Shown piece by piece: positions 16,736-25,615 of a stretch of DNA of 64,000 bases. This DNA is from Alkalihalobacillus pseudalcaliphilus. Its GTDB lineage: Bacteria; Bacillota; Bacilli; Bacillales; Bacillaceae_D. The notes below the pieces were generated by a model. The model was given only the letters and a program-made list of their open reading frames with translations. It made no database searches and was not told where the DNA came from. Position 1 is the stretch's first letter. Every line of letters starts with the position of its first letter. Where the stretch lies: the NCBI RefSeq assembly GCF_028610675.1, contig NZ_JAQQWS010000001.1:620001-684000 (forward strand), read 5' to 3'. Made by a program: the position numbers and the translations under genes.

Positions 16736-18565
16736 TTAATAGACGTCGCGTTGATATCGCTTCTCTTGCGTCATTTTGGCTACATATTCTTTTGCCCTAT
16801 CTTGATCGAGCTTGCCTTCTTGCCGAACGATCGTTAGAAGAGCCTCATGGACATCGTGTGCCATATTTTTTTCATCCCCACAAACATACACAAAGGCTCC
16901 TTCTTCTAACCATCGGAAAAACTCGGCACTTTGAGCGAGCATTTTATGTTGAACATACACTTTCTCTTTTTGATCACGAGAGAAGGCAACATCCATTTTC
17001 GTTAAGGTTCCATCTTTTACCCACTTTTGCCATTCCGTTTGATAAAGGAAGTCTGTAACAAAATGTTGATCTCCAAAAAATATCCAAGATTTTCCGTCAA
17101 TCCCTTTTTCCTCACGCTCTTGCATAAATGCTCTAAACGGGGCAACTCCTGTACCAGGTCCAATCATAATAATAGGTGTCTCACTATTATCGGGTAATTT
17201 AAAATTCTCATTATGCTGGATATATACAGGTAGCTTATCTCCTAGCTCTACCCTTTCTGCACATAAAACGGAGCAAACCCCATGACGATTTCGTCCATGA
17301 GATTCATAACGAACCGTACTAATTGTCACATGCACTTCTTCAGGATTAGCTTCATAAGAACTTGAAATTGAATAAAGTCTACCCGGTATCTTCCTTAATA
17401 ATTGAACAAAATCCTGTGCACTTCCAGATAACGTACCAAAATCTTCGATAAAATCGATCAAATCTCGTCCTTCCACATAAGCTTTTAATTCTTCATTAGA
17501 TTCAGCTCCTAGTAATCTATGTAATGATTCATTACTTGAATAAGTGGCTAGATTTTGAATGAGTGGTTTCGTTAAGACCGTTATCTCAAAATAGCTAGTG
17601 AGTGCTTCTTCCAACGTTAAGATGTCACCTTTTTTGTTAATGGTAACAACCTCATTACCTCGCCACGGAAGTATGGCTAGTAGTTGCGCGACATATTGAG
17701 GGTCATTTGTCGGGAGAATCCCTAAGCTATCACCAGGCTGATAGGTTAAGCCCGACCCTTCTAGTGAGATCTCGATATGTCTCGTCTCTTTATTTGACCC
17801 TCGTCCATTCAAATTAATATTCTCTAGAACTTCTGCTTGAAAAGGGTTTGACCTTGAGTAACTTACTTCCAACTCTTCCAATTTCGGTGTATCTGCTGTG
17901 GTTGCTTTCTCCGGATTAGACTGCTTGGTTAATGCTGAGACTACACCTTCTATCCATTCACTTGCTGGCTCATCATAATCAAGGTCACAATCAACTCGTT
18001 CATATACACGATTAGCGCCTAATTCTTCTAAGCGAATATCAAATTCTTTACCCGTCTGACAGAAAAAATCATAGGAACTATCACCGAGAGATAAAACAGA
18101 GAATCCTACACCCTCTAGCTTAGGAGCTCGTTTACCGTGCAAAAATTCATGGAATGCGATCGCCGTATCAGGCGGGTCACCCTCACCATGCGTGCTGACA
18201 AGGATCACCACGTTTTCTACTTTTTTCAGTTGGTTTGGTTTATAGTCAGCCATTGATACGAGTGTCACTTCAAATCCTTGTTCTTCAAATTTTTTCTTTG
18301 TCTGCTTAGCAAGCCCTTGTGCATTGCCTGTTTGAGACCCAAATAAAATAGTTACTTCTTTTGGTGCTTGTTCTATTTGGACTACAGCAGCCTGTTCATT
18401 AGATGGTTCACCTGTTTGGGCTTCCAATGATGGAAGAGCAACTTGATTCGCTGAGATATATCCGCTTAGCCATGCTTTTTGTGTTTCTGTTAAAGTAGGT
18501 AATAGTTGATTTAATAAGTTAACTTGTTCTTGATTAAATGGACTATTGGTCACCTTGAGTTGCAA
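16736..18565 (-). CDS. cysJ: Sulfite reductase (NADPH) flavoprotein alpha subunit
   Basis: 609 residues from a TTG at 18565. It is chosen over the ATG at 18571 because GAGGTG then sits seven bases upstream, and the protein then begins MQLKVTNSPFNQEQ, like B. subtilis CysJ. Domains in order: flavodoxin (about 70-215, FMN loop FGSQTGNAQG), FAD-binding ferredoxin-reductase domain (RLYSISSS at about 400) and NADPH domain (GPGTGVAPFRAF, then YVCGDEKNMAHDV, ending in the aromatic Tyr). It passes electrons from NADPH through FAD and FMN to CysI. First gene of cysJ-cysI, behind the promoter at 18642-18670. Confidence 0.96.
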   Translation of the reverse strand: MQLKVTNSPFNQEQVNLLNQLLPTLTETQKAWLSGYISANQVALPSLEAQTGEPSNEQAAVVQIEQAPKEVTILFGSQTGNAQGLAKQTKKKFEEQGFEVTLVSMADYKPNQLKKVENVVILVSTHGEGDPPDTAIAFHEFLHGKRAPKLEGVGFSVLSLGDSSYDFFCQTGKEFDIRLEELGANRVYERVDCDLDYDEPASEWIEGVVSALTKQSNPEKATTADTPKLEELEVSYSRSNPFQAEVLENINLNGRGSNKETRHIEISLEGSGLTYQPGDSLGILPTNDPQYVAQLLAILPWRGNEVVTINKKGDILTLEEALTSYFEITVLTKPLIQNLATYSSNESLHRLLGAESNEELKAYVEGRDLIDFIEDFGTLSGSAQDFVQLLRKIPGRLYSISSSYEANPEEVHVTISTVRYESHGRNRHGVCSVLCAERVELGDKLPVYIQHNENFKLPDNSETPIIMIGPGTGVAPFRAFMQEREEKGIDGKSWIFFGDQHFVTDFLYQTEWQKWVKDGTLTKMDVAFSRDQKEKVYVQHKMLAQSAEFFRWLEEGAFVYVCGDEKNMAHDVHEALLTIVRQEGKLDQDRAKEYVAKMTQEKRYQRDVY

Positions 18566-18624
18566 CAACATTCACCTCACAAAAAATCATTTTAGTCAGT
18601 ATAAATAAATATATTCGAATTTTA

Positions 18625-18640
18625 AGAAAATATTTTCTTT
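18625..18640. promoter_or_regulatory. 16-bp perfect palindrome at the cysJ transcription start (candidate operator)
   Basis: AAGAAAATATTTTCTT lies immediately downstream of the -10 box, over the expected +1 position. This placement suits a repressor. It does not match a regulator site I can name with confidence. Confidence 0.5.
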
Positions 18641-18641
18641 A

Positions 18642-18670
18642 ATAATAGCTTCACTATTCCTATAAGTCAA
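18642..18670 (-). promoter_or_regulatory. Sigma-A promoter of cysJI
   Basis: On the minus strand TTGACT (-35), a 17-base spacer and TATTAT (-10) lie about 75 bases before the cysJ start. Confidence 0.8.
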
Positions 18671-18703
18671 GTTGGTTTTAGGTTTGTGAGGTTGTTTTCT
18701 TGG

Positions 18704-18960
18704 ATTTTATATAAAAGTTAGTGCGAACATAGAGCGTTGCTTGTCGCTACCTAAAATGATGGTCCGCGTCCTGCGGGGTGGCGCCGAACTAACTAGCTTC
18801 GCTAGTGGATTTCGGCTCTACCACTACTTCCCGCGGGAGTCTCCGCATGACTCGCTCGCTGGGTTATAGTAATTCTTTAGTTCAAAAAAAACAATCCAAC
18901 ACTATTCTTTTAAAATGATAAAGAACAAAATCAAATTAAATGAAAAAACAACCGTTAAAA
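18704..18960 (+). repeat. Composite intergenic repeat, copy D left part (type II core and linker)
   Basis: TATATAAAAGTTAGTGCGAA opens a type II core with GCGTCCTGCGGGGTGGCGCC, a CTAGC-TTC-GCTAG hairpin inside CCGAA...TTTCGG, and CCCGCGGGAGTCTCCGC. The linker follows: CAATCCAACACTATTC and AAAGAACAAAATCAAATT. It is nearly identical over about 200 bases to copy E at 39.3 kb, and is interrupted by the tandem array that follows. Confidence 0.88.
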
Positions 18961-18971
18961 GAACCAACTTA

Positions 18972-19605
18972 CACGTTCGGCTCTTTTCGTGCAATTACTA
19001 CACCCTGTCCTTCAGTAACTATCTCGTTCAGCCCTTTTCGTGTAGTTAATCCAAGGTTTGACGTCCTTATCTTCACATTAACCCTCTCTTTATGCAGTTA
19101 CTCCGAAGTTTGGCCTCCGCATCTTCACATTAAGCGCCTCTTTGTGCAGTTACTCCGAAGTTTGGGCTCCTTATCTTCACATTAAGCGCCTCTTTGTGCA
19201 GTTACTCCGGGGTTTGGCTTCCTTATCTTCACATTAACCCTCTCTTTATGCAGTTACTCCGAAGTTTGGCCTCCTTATCTTCACATTAACCCCCTCTTTG
19301 TACAGTTACTCCGAAGTTTGGCCTCCTTATCTTCACATTAACCGCCTCTTTGTACAGTTACTCCGAAGTTTGGGCTCCGCATCTTCACATTAACCTTCTC
19401 TTTGTGCAGTTACTCCGAAGTTTGGCCTCCTTATCTTCACATTAACCCCCTCTTTGTACAGTTACTCCGAAGTTTGGGCTACGCATCTTCACATTAACCG
19501 CCTCTTTGTGCAGTTACTCCGAAGTTTGGCTTCCGTATCTTCACATTAACCTTCTCTTTGTGCAGTTACTCCGAAGTTTGGCCTCCTTATCTGCACAAAC
19601 CTATA
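18972..19605 (+). repeat. Tandem array, 52-bp unit, about 11 copies
   Basis: The word CTTCACATTA recurs at 19071, 19123, 19175, 19227, 19279, 19331, 19383, 19435, 19487 and 19539, exactly 52 bases apart, with a decayed version at 19591. The unit contains AGTTACTCCGAAGTTTGG and CTTATCTTCACATTAAC. Copies differ by a few substitutions and by no indels inside the array. The leading part (18972-19070) is a more diverged version with CGTTCGGCTCTTTTCG. There are no spacers, so it is a minisatellite and not a CRISPR. A 52-base period cannot preserve a reading frame. Confidence 0.95.
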
Positions 19606-19975
19606 TGATTTGTTAACATGGTGAAAGATGACTTTCATTCTTGTTGGTGGCGGAGTGAATCGGGCTCCGCCATGGGCGTTTTATATGAAATTTGTTGCTG
19701 ATGCTCATGTGCGGAGCTTTGCCCGCCGCTACCGAAAATCATGCTCCGCTGGATTGCTGCTAATTCTCAAATAAAAAAATCTAACACCATTTTTTTAAAT
19801 GATAAAGAACAAAATCAAAATTGAATAAAGTTCCGCCAGTTAAGAGCTGAACCCTACTTTCATATTTGTTGGTGATGATTTGCTTAGGAAGTCATCATGG
19901 GAGTTTTGTAAAAAGTGTACTTAGGAACGATAGTTCGGGCCTTGAAATTAGCTGGTAATCGGTTCCCTTAAAGTT
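19606..19975 (+). repeat. Composite intergenic repeat, copy D right part
   Basis: After the array come TTGTTGGTGGCGGAGTGAAT, a shortened type II core (about 19690-19770 with CGCTACCGAAAATCATGCTC), a second linker (AAAGAACAAAATCAAAATTG, GTTGGTGATGATTTGC) and finally a third module, AAAGTGTACTTAGGAACGAT followed by CCTTGAAATTAGCTGG (about 19912-19960). That module recurs at 49.0 and 53.2 kb. From here to the desR stop nothing else was seen apart from a hairpin at 20091-20126 overlapping that stop. Confidence 0.8.
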
Positions 19976-20111
19976 ACTGACATATTGGTTGTTTTTTTTG
20001 TTATCGCTTTTTAGTTACAGTGAGTTTTTTAGTATAGTCTTTGAACAAGGAGTTTAATGTTATTTCGGGAAATAGATGGGGTAGGTGAGGGGTTAGTTTA
20101 AGGAAACGAAT

Positions 20112-20711
20112 TTACTTAAACCAACCTCGTTCTTTTGATTGTTTGATCGCTTCTATTCGGTTCTTCACTTCTAACTTATCGAGAATGACCGAAACATAAT
20201 TACGAACGGTTCCTGTTTTGATTTTTAATTCGTTGGCAATTTCATCTGTGTTTTTACCATCAGCAATGAGTTCAAGCACTTCTTTTTCTCTCCCGGTAAG
20301 AGGGTTTTTGTTACTCCATAAATCATCCATCAACTCAGGTGCATACACACGTTTACCTGCCATGATTTGCCGTATAGCTTCAGCTAAATCATCACTCGGT
20401 GAGTCTTTCAACAAATAGCCGCGTACTCCCGCTTTAATGGCTCGCTGAAAATAACCTGCACGAGCAAAGGTCGTTAAAATAATGACCTTACAATCTTGAC
20501 TGACCAATTGTTCAGCTGCTTCCAAACCACTTTTACCAGGCATTTCAATATCCATTAAACAAATGTCTGGTTTTAATTCTTCAACTAGAGTGATTGCTTG
20601 CTCCCCATTAGTCGCTTTTCCGATTACTTCCATATCTTCTTCTAAATTTAATAGAGCACCTAGTGCACCTAATAACATCTGTTGATCTTCTGCTATAACA
20701 ATTTTAATCAT
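20112..20711 (-). CDS. desR: Response regulator of the cold-sensing Des system
   Basis: 199 residues. The receiver domain has the acidic pair EDQ at 8-10, phospho-acceptor D54 (CLMDIEMPG), T/S and K of the switch (ILTTFA, LLKDSP). The C-terminal LuxR/NarL helix-turn-helix runs from about 134 (LTGREKEVLELIADGKN) to 185. Sequence and the des-desK-desR gene order match B. subtilis DesR, which is phosphorylated by DesK when the membrane stiffens and activates des. Its start overlaps the desK stop by 4 bases. A 12-bp hairpin (20091-20126) overlaps the stop codon but lacks a T tract. Confidence 0.93.
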   Translation of the reverse strand: MIKIVIAEDQQMLLGALGALLNLEEDMEVIGKATNGEQAITLVEELKPDICLMDIEMPGKSGLEAAEQLVSQDCKVIILTTFARAGYFQRAIKAGVRGYLLKDSPSDDLAEAIRQIMAGKRVYAPELMDDLWSNKNPLTGREKEVLELIADGKNTDEIANELKIKTGTVRNYVSVILDKLEVKNRIEAIKQSKERGWFK

Positions 20712-21862
20712 ATCGGTTCATTCCCTCCTCTCGCATCACTCGGGATCTTCATCGTTAAATGAGTACCTCCCGTTGTATTCAGTTGAAGTTCACCATTTAT
20801 AAACTCTAATCGCTCCTTTATCCCTATTAAACCATATCCTGGAAGCTCCTGCTGCTTTTTTTGTTGAAACGTACCGTTATCACTAATTAAAACAATGGTC
20901 TCCTTATCAAATTGCTGAATCAATACTTTACACTTGGTTGCCCCACTATGCTTAATAATGTTATTAACCGCTTCTTTTAAACACATGCTTGCAATATTTT
21001 CTGCAAATAATGATATATTTTTCAGTGGCTTTGCATAGTCCAGTTCAAATTCAATTTCAGCCGCTTTCAAAATATTTTCTACCCGTACGAGCTCATCTTT
21101 TAGGCGAATACTCCTCATCGAAGAAACCATCTTCCTCACTTCACTTAACGCCGTTCTCGAAGCTTGTTGGACGTCTTGTAGTTCTGCCTTGGCTGCATGG
21201 GTATCTTTATCAATTAATTTCTTGGCTAGCTCCGCTTTAAGTCCAATCATGGAAAGTCTTTGACCTAATGTATCGTGTAAATCACGAGCAATTCGTTCAC
21301 GCTCTTCTACTTTAATTAAATCCTCGATAATTTTATTAGCGTCTTCTAATTTTCCTTCTAACTCATCACGCTCATTTCGATTAAATATATTAAATGGTAA
21401 TAAAATGATACTTAAACAAACAATCAAAACGAACGGAAGCTGAGTGATAAAAAATGGCTCTTGAATAACTATCATATAATTAATCGCAACAGCTATAGAA
21501 ATTAAATGAATAAAATAGAGAACAAAAAACGCAATTCGATTTCTAACATTTCCTATTAAATAAGCGATAAAAAACGAAAAATAAACATAACTAAATACAT
21601 AGGTAGCTACGTTTGAGATCGTAATTAAGATGAGTGTCCATACATAGACAGATGTTCTTTTTGCAGTCACGTAAGCAATCCGGTAAAAGATAAAAAATAA
21701 TAAAGTAAGGGCAATCCCAATAATTGAAACAATTGTATCCGTCTGAAAGATAAAATAAAAAGGTAAAATGCAAAGGACCGTCCAAATATATGGAGCGATC
21801 CCGTTTTTCCTTTCAAACATCAACCATTTTTTAATTCGTTGCCATCCTGTTTTTTCTTCCAT
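20708..21862 (-). CDS. desK: Membrane thermosensor histidine kinase
   Basis: 384 residues. The N-terminal half holds four to five membrane segments (about residues 25-165), the sensor that reports bilayer thickness. A coiled-coil linker (about 165-190) leads to the HisKA_3 dimerisation helix with phospho-accepting H196 in RDLHDTLGQRLS. The ATPase domain shows KEAVNNIIKHS (N box), ISDNGTF and GYGLIGIKERLE (G boxes). It controls DesR by phosphorylation and dephosphorylation. It sits between des (13-base gap) and desR (overlap). The length and motif order equal those of DesK. Confidence 0.93.
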   Translation of the reverse strand: MEEKTGWQRIKKWLMFERKNGIAPYIWTVLCILPFYFIFQTDTIVSIIGIALTLLFFIFYRIAYVTAKRTSVYVWTLILITISNVATYVFSYVYFSFFIAYLIGNVRNRIAFFVLYFIHLISIAVAINYMIVIQEPFFITQLPFVLIVCLSIILLPFNIFNRNERDELEGKLEDANKIIEDLIKVEERERIARDLHDTLGQRLSMIGLKAELAKKLIDKDTHAAKAELQDVQQASRTALSEVRKMVSSMRSIRLKDELVRVENILKAAEIEFELDYAKPLKNISLFAENIASMCLKEAVNNIIKHSGATKCKVLIQQFDKETIVLISDNGTFQQKKQQELPGYGLIGIKERLEFINGELQLNTTGGTHLTMKIPSDARGGNEPI

Positions 21863-21875
21863 GTTAAAACCTCTA

Positions 21876-22868
21876 TTAGTTTATTTTGGCAGCGTGAAAA
21901 CCAACGAACTTCTTCTGTTGCTCATCCCACAAATGGTATTTTAATGATTCTAGGCTTGTTTTTAGTGTAATCGTAGGTACATGCTGTAATGGCTGAACCG
22001 TTTCATGAACATTTTCAAGCTTATAGTTAGGTACTCTTGGGCTTAAGTGATGGACATGGTGATATCCGATATTTCCTGTGATCCATTGTAATAATTTCGG
22101 TAACTGATAATACGAACTACCTTCAACAGAAGCTCTCACATACTCCCATTCATCATTTTGTTCAAAATAAGAATCCTCAAATGTGTGCTGTACATAAAAT
22201 AACCACACACCAGCAACTCCAGCAACAAAAAAGAGTGGACCATGAACCATTAATAGTGCTTGCCATCCAATAAGGTAAGCTAAGCCTCCAAATAATAATA
22301 CAATCATTAAATTACAAAGATACGTATTAAGTCGTTCTTGCTTTCTTGCTTTACGTCGGTTAAAACGATTATCAATTACAAATACATAAATCGGTCCGAT
22401 TAAGAACATGACAATCGGATTACGGTAAAGACGATATTGAATTTTTGTCCACGTTGACGCTTCTTGATATTCTTTTAAGGTCATCATCCAAATATCACCG
22501 ACTCCACGCTTATCCAAATTTCCACTTGATGCATGATGTACGGAATGATCATGTTGCCATTTACTATAAGGAAATAATGTTAAGATTCCTGAAATAGTCC
22601 CAAGAATCTTATTCGCTCGACGATTCTTAAAGAATGAGTAATGACAACAATCATGGAAAATGATAAAAATTCTGACGAGGAAACCTCCAGCAATAACAGA
22701 AAATACTAAGCTTAAGTAAAAGGATACGGATAAACTGAAATAAGCTAATACCCAAAGTCCAATAAAAGGTATAAATGTATTAATTAATTGTACCACACTT
22801 GCACGTAAGCTAGCAGATTCAAAGGGTGATACCTGCTTTCGTAACGCACGCTGTTTTTCTTTATCCAT
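21876..22868 (-). CDS. des: Membrane acyl-lipid fatty acid desaturase
   Basis: About 330 residues; the second of two adjacent ATGs is preferred for its spacing to GAGGTA. The three histidine boxes of di-iron desaturases are present: HDCCH (about 73-77), HDHSVHH (about 107-113) and HHVHH (about 270-275). They lie between four hydrophobic stretches. The enzyme introduces a double bond (delta-5 in B. subtilis Des) into phospholipid acyl chains to restore fluidity at low temperature. It heads the des-desK-desR operon. The 5' region carries clustered TCATG/CATGA half-sites, expected for DesR control. Confidence 0.95.
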   Translation of the reverse strand: MDKEKQRALRKQVSPFESASLRASVVQLINTFIPFIGLWVLAYFSLSVSFYLSLVFSVIAGGFLVRIFIIFHDCCHYSFFKNRRANKILGTISGILTLFPYSKWQHDHSVHHASSGNLDKRGVGDIWMMTLKEYQEASTWTKIQYRLYRNPIVMFLIGPIYVFVIDNRFNRRKARKQERLNTYLCNLMIVLLFGGLAYLIGWQALLMVHGPLFFVAGVAGVWLFYVQHTFEDSYFEQNDEWEYVRASVEGSSYYQLPKLLQWITGNIGYHHVHHLSPRVPNYKLENVHETVQPLQHVPTITLKTSLESLKYHLWDEQQKKFVGFHAAKIN

Positions 22869-22905
22869 CATTACCTCAAAACCCCTTTATTACGTTCTTT
22901 TCTTT

Positions 22906-22975
22906 ACTATATAGAATTGAGGACGTATGAGGAAGTCATAGGTATCATGTGAAAAACCATGATAAGTGTCATGGT
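22906..22975 (-). promoter_or_regulatory. des control region: candidate DesR operator and -10 box
   Basis: TATCATG (22943-22949) and CATGATA (22958-22964) form a perfect 7-bp inverted repeat with an 8-base centre. Further TCAT half-sites lie on both sides (22936 and 22970). On the minus strand a TATAGT (22911-22906) could be the -10; no good -35 is present, as expected for an activated promoter. Assignment to DesR rests on gene context. Confidence 0.6.
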
Positions 22976-23224
22976 TTCAAACCAAAAATTAGGAGCTGGT
23001 ATTAATCAATATGTAATCTACAATAATAACTCTACCACCTCTTCTTTAATTAGACTATAATTAGGGTGACGAAATAAAAAGACTGTATAAAAATAACACA
23101 ATCATTGAAGCGGCTTTATCCTCTAATATCCAAAACGTATGACTAATTTCAATAACATTTAAAATGATTTGGCACATTACAACTTTTTCTAGCCACTGTT
23201 CACCATTTCTTTAAGGAAAGTAAA

Positions 23225-23480
23225 CCTGAACAATACCACAAAACGCTCTACCAAAGCATTCCATCACCAACAAATATAAAAATGGTGTTTGCCTTTGACT
23301 GGTGGCACTTAATTCAATATAATTTTGCTCCTTGGTTTGTTAGCTTTCATTATTTCTTATTCATTTTGTATAAGAAGTGTACGATCCAGGAAGCCTGCCC
23401 GCCTGGGGAAAGCGTGCCCCCCATTCCCGCAGCGATCTTCAAAGATGAGCACTTGAGCTTTAGTCAACTTTTATACAAAA
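23225..23480 (-). repeat. Composite intergenic repeat, copy H (reduced type I core plus linker)
   Basis: Read on the minus strand it opens with TATAAAAGTTGACTAAAGC and has a type I core whose middle is missing (GCTCATCTTTGAAGATCGC, GGGAATGGGGGGCACGC, then TCCTGGATCGTACACTTC). The linker continues GCCACCAGTCAAAGGC and TTTGTTGGTGATGG. Its upstream end lies directly against the ribosome binding site of the gene at 23493. The rest of the gap (22976-23224) holds nothing recognised. Confidence 0.8.
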
Positions 23481-23492
23481 GGAGTCTTATTC

Positions 23493-24548
23493 TTGCATAT
23501 ATTACAGAGATTTTCGTTAGAAGCACTAATCGTCGGCTTTATTGGTGGTTATATCTTTGCCCTTTTTCAACTTCCCTTGCCATGGGTATTAGGTAGCCTA
23601 AGTGCAATCACGATATTTCAAGCCTTTACCAAAAGAAAAATCGTATTTCAACCTACATATAAAGACATCGGCTTAGTTACATTAGGAGCTTATTTCGGTC
23701 TATACTTTACGATTTCAACATTTACAATCGTGACACCATTCATAATTCCTTATATTATCGCGACCTCGATATTAATTCTAGTTAGCATTATAATGAGCAC
23801 TCTCGTAACAAAGTGGATTCCAATCGATCAAGTAACGAGTGTATTCAGTTCCATTCCTGGTGGGTTAACAGAAATGGCTGTAGCTAGTGAAGCATTACAT
23901 GCGAAATCAGCTTACGTCGTGATTTTCCAAACGGTACGTCTCGTATCGGTCCTATTTATCGTCCCTCCACTTATTATTACGATTTTTAGTCCAGCAGATA
24001 CACTAGCCTCGAGTCCAACGATAGGCTCGCTCGAATCGTTGTCTTTAGATTGGACATACACTTTATATCTAATCCCTATTATAGGTGGTTATTTATTACG
24101 GAACATTATTCCTGCTGGCATCGTTGTTGGTTCGATGGTCATCACGATACTTATTCATTTATTTATGCTCCCATTACCAACCATACCTGATGTTATCTTA
24201 TTAATTGCTCAAGTCTTTATTGGAATTAGCCTTGGTAAAAGTATTCACATCCCTGACTTAAAGGCAGGTGGAAAGTACGGCTTTATTTATTTCATCATTA
24301 CCTTATTACTTATCGCTACATCATTTGTTTTAGCTTATTTTTTTAGTTTGTTAACAGGGGTAGATATAAAGACTTCTTTACTGAGCCTCGCACCGGGAGG
24401 ACTAATTGAAATGGTTCTGACAGCCTCACAAGTTGGTGCTGATCCAGCCTTAGTAAGTGCCTTTCAACTAACTCGAATTCTAGTAATTATTTTATGTGTT
24501 CCTGGTGCATTGAAATGGTATTTCCATTATAAGTCCTCAAAAAATTGA
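23493..24548 (+). CDS. AbrB-family integral membrane protein (duplicated Gate-like fold)
   Basis: 351 residues from a TTG start eight bases after AAAAGGAG. About ten membrane segments form two homologous halves. The family signature occurs twice: SIPGGLTEMAVASEALHA (about 125) and APGGLIEMVLTASQVGADPA (about 305), each followed by FQ(T/L)(V/T)R. This matches the YkoK/AbrB membrane family (Pfam AbrB), which is unrelated to the transition-state regulator AbrB. The function is unproven; some members are annotated as transporters or ammonia monooxygenase-like. A repeat element lies immediately upstream, so the promoter must be inside or across it. Confidence 0.85.
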   Translation: MHILQRFSLEALIVGFIGGYIFALFQLPLPWVLGSLSAITIFQAFTKRKIVFQPTYKDIGLVTLGAYFGLYFTISTFTIVTPFIIPYIIATSILILVSIIMSTLVTKWIPIDQVTSVFSSIPGGLTEMAVASEALHAKSAYVVIFQTVRLVSVLFIVPPLIITIFSPADTLASSPTIGSLESLSLDWTYTLYLIPIIGGYLLRNIIPAGIVVGSMVITILIHLFMLPLPTIPDVILLIAQVFIGISLGKSIHIPDLKAGGKYGFIYFIITLLLIATSFVLAYFFSLLTGVDIKTSLLSLAPGGLIEMVLTASQVGADPALVSAFQLTRILVIILCVPGALKWYFHYKSSKN

Positions 24549-25489
24549 TGGATTTTATCAAAATGGCCAGGTAAACCTTCGTGCCCAAAATCTGGGTATA
24601 TATGAAAGATACGCTTAGCGTTTATCTTATTAAAAGCGGCAAATTGTGTGGACGGTGGACAAATCGTATCCATTAATCCAATCCCAATATGGACCTCTGC
24701 GTTTATTCTGGATGTTAAGTGCTGAATATCAATATAACCAAGCTTCTCAAATACCTTATCTTTTCTTTGATGTTCTGGGTCAAATAAACGGAAATACGTG
24801 CGTAACTCTTCATAAGCACCTTGTGCTAAATCCATTTCCCAAACACGTTGATAATCGCTTAAAAAAGGATAAACGGTCGCAACCTTTTTAATCTGTGGAA
24901 ATAAAGCTGCACAAGCCAAAGCCAACCCTCCACCTTGCGACCAACCGGTTACACCTATGCGATTTTCATCAATAAAGTCAAACGATTGAACGATTTTCGC
25001 TAATTGAACGGTATCAAGAAATACAGAACGATAAAAGAGTTTGTTCGGATTTTCATTATCTAAGCCTCGAATAATATGCCCTTGAACCGTATTTCCAATA
25101 ACACCTCCAACATCTTCAGAATATCCCCCTTGCCCACGGACATCCATCGCAAATACACAATGCCCTAATGAAGCCAATGATAAGATGGATGTCCAATCTC
25201 CAGAATTCCCTTTATAGCCATGGAACTTTAATATCGCTGCTTGTTTTTTGATCGCTGACTTCGGAACAACCATTTTCACATGGATCCTCGCATCATCTAT
25301 GCCAGTGAAATACATATGATAACATTTGGCAAATTCCGTTTGGAAGTCGCTCTCAATTAGTTCATATTGAAGTGGGACTAGTGAAAGCTCCTCTAACGAG
25401 GACTCCCAAAAGCGTTCAAAATCAGCTGGTTTTGGGTTTATTCCTTCGTATAATTTCAAACGATCTAGTGACATATCAATTAATGGCAT
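24527..25489 (-). CDS. AXE1-family esterase (acetylxylan esterase / cephalosporin-C deacetylase)
   Basis: About 320 residues from the ATG at 25489, which fits the family's normal start (MPLIDM) and has AAGGA upstream. An upstream in-frame ATG at 25573 would add 28 charged residues. The alpha/beta-hydrolase triad is visible: nucleophile Ser in GWSQGGG, Asp in GLMDTICPP and His in FGHEGLP. LKFHGYKGNSGDW supplies the oxyanion region. Family members remove acetyl groups from xylan, short xylo-oligomers or cephalosporin C. No signal peptide is present, so it acts in the cytoplasm. It overlaps the 3' end of the convergent AbrB-family gene by 22 bases. Confidence 0.9.
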   Translation of the reverse strand: MPLIDMSLDRLKLYEGINPKPADFERFWESSLEELSLVPLQYELIESDFQTEFAKCYHMYFTGIDDARIHVKMVVPKSAIKKQAAILKFHGYKGNSGDWTSILSLASLGHCVFAMDVRGQGGYSEDVGGVIGNTVQGHIIRGLDNENPNKLFYRSVFLDTVQLAKIVQSFDFIDENRIGVTGWSQGGGLALACAALFPQIKKVATVYPFLSDYQRVWEMDLAQGAYEELRTYFRLFDPEHQRKDKVFEKLGYIDIQHLTSRINAEVHIGIGLMDTICPPSTQFAAFNKINAKRIFHIYPDFGHEGLPGHFDKIHQFFEDL

Positions 25490-25615
25490 TGCCTTCACAT
25501 CCTTATAAAAAATATCATCCCTTGTATATTCTCGGTCAACGAGCATTTTTCCTTTATCACAACATTTTTTCATGAAATCCTATCTTTAGTTCATCCTAAC
25601 AGGGAGGTGAAAAAA

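Noticed and set aside
18940..19605. Open frames in the tandem array
   Set aside because: The period of 52 is not a multiple of 3, no ribosome binding site is present and the frame stops after a few units.
18972..19605. CRISPR array
   Set aside because: Units are directly adjacent without unique spacers, are not CRISPR-like palindromes, and there are no cas genes.
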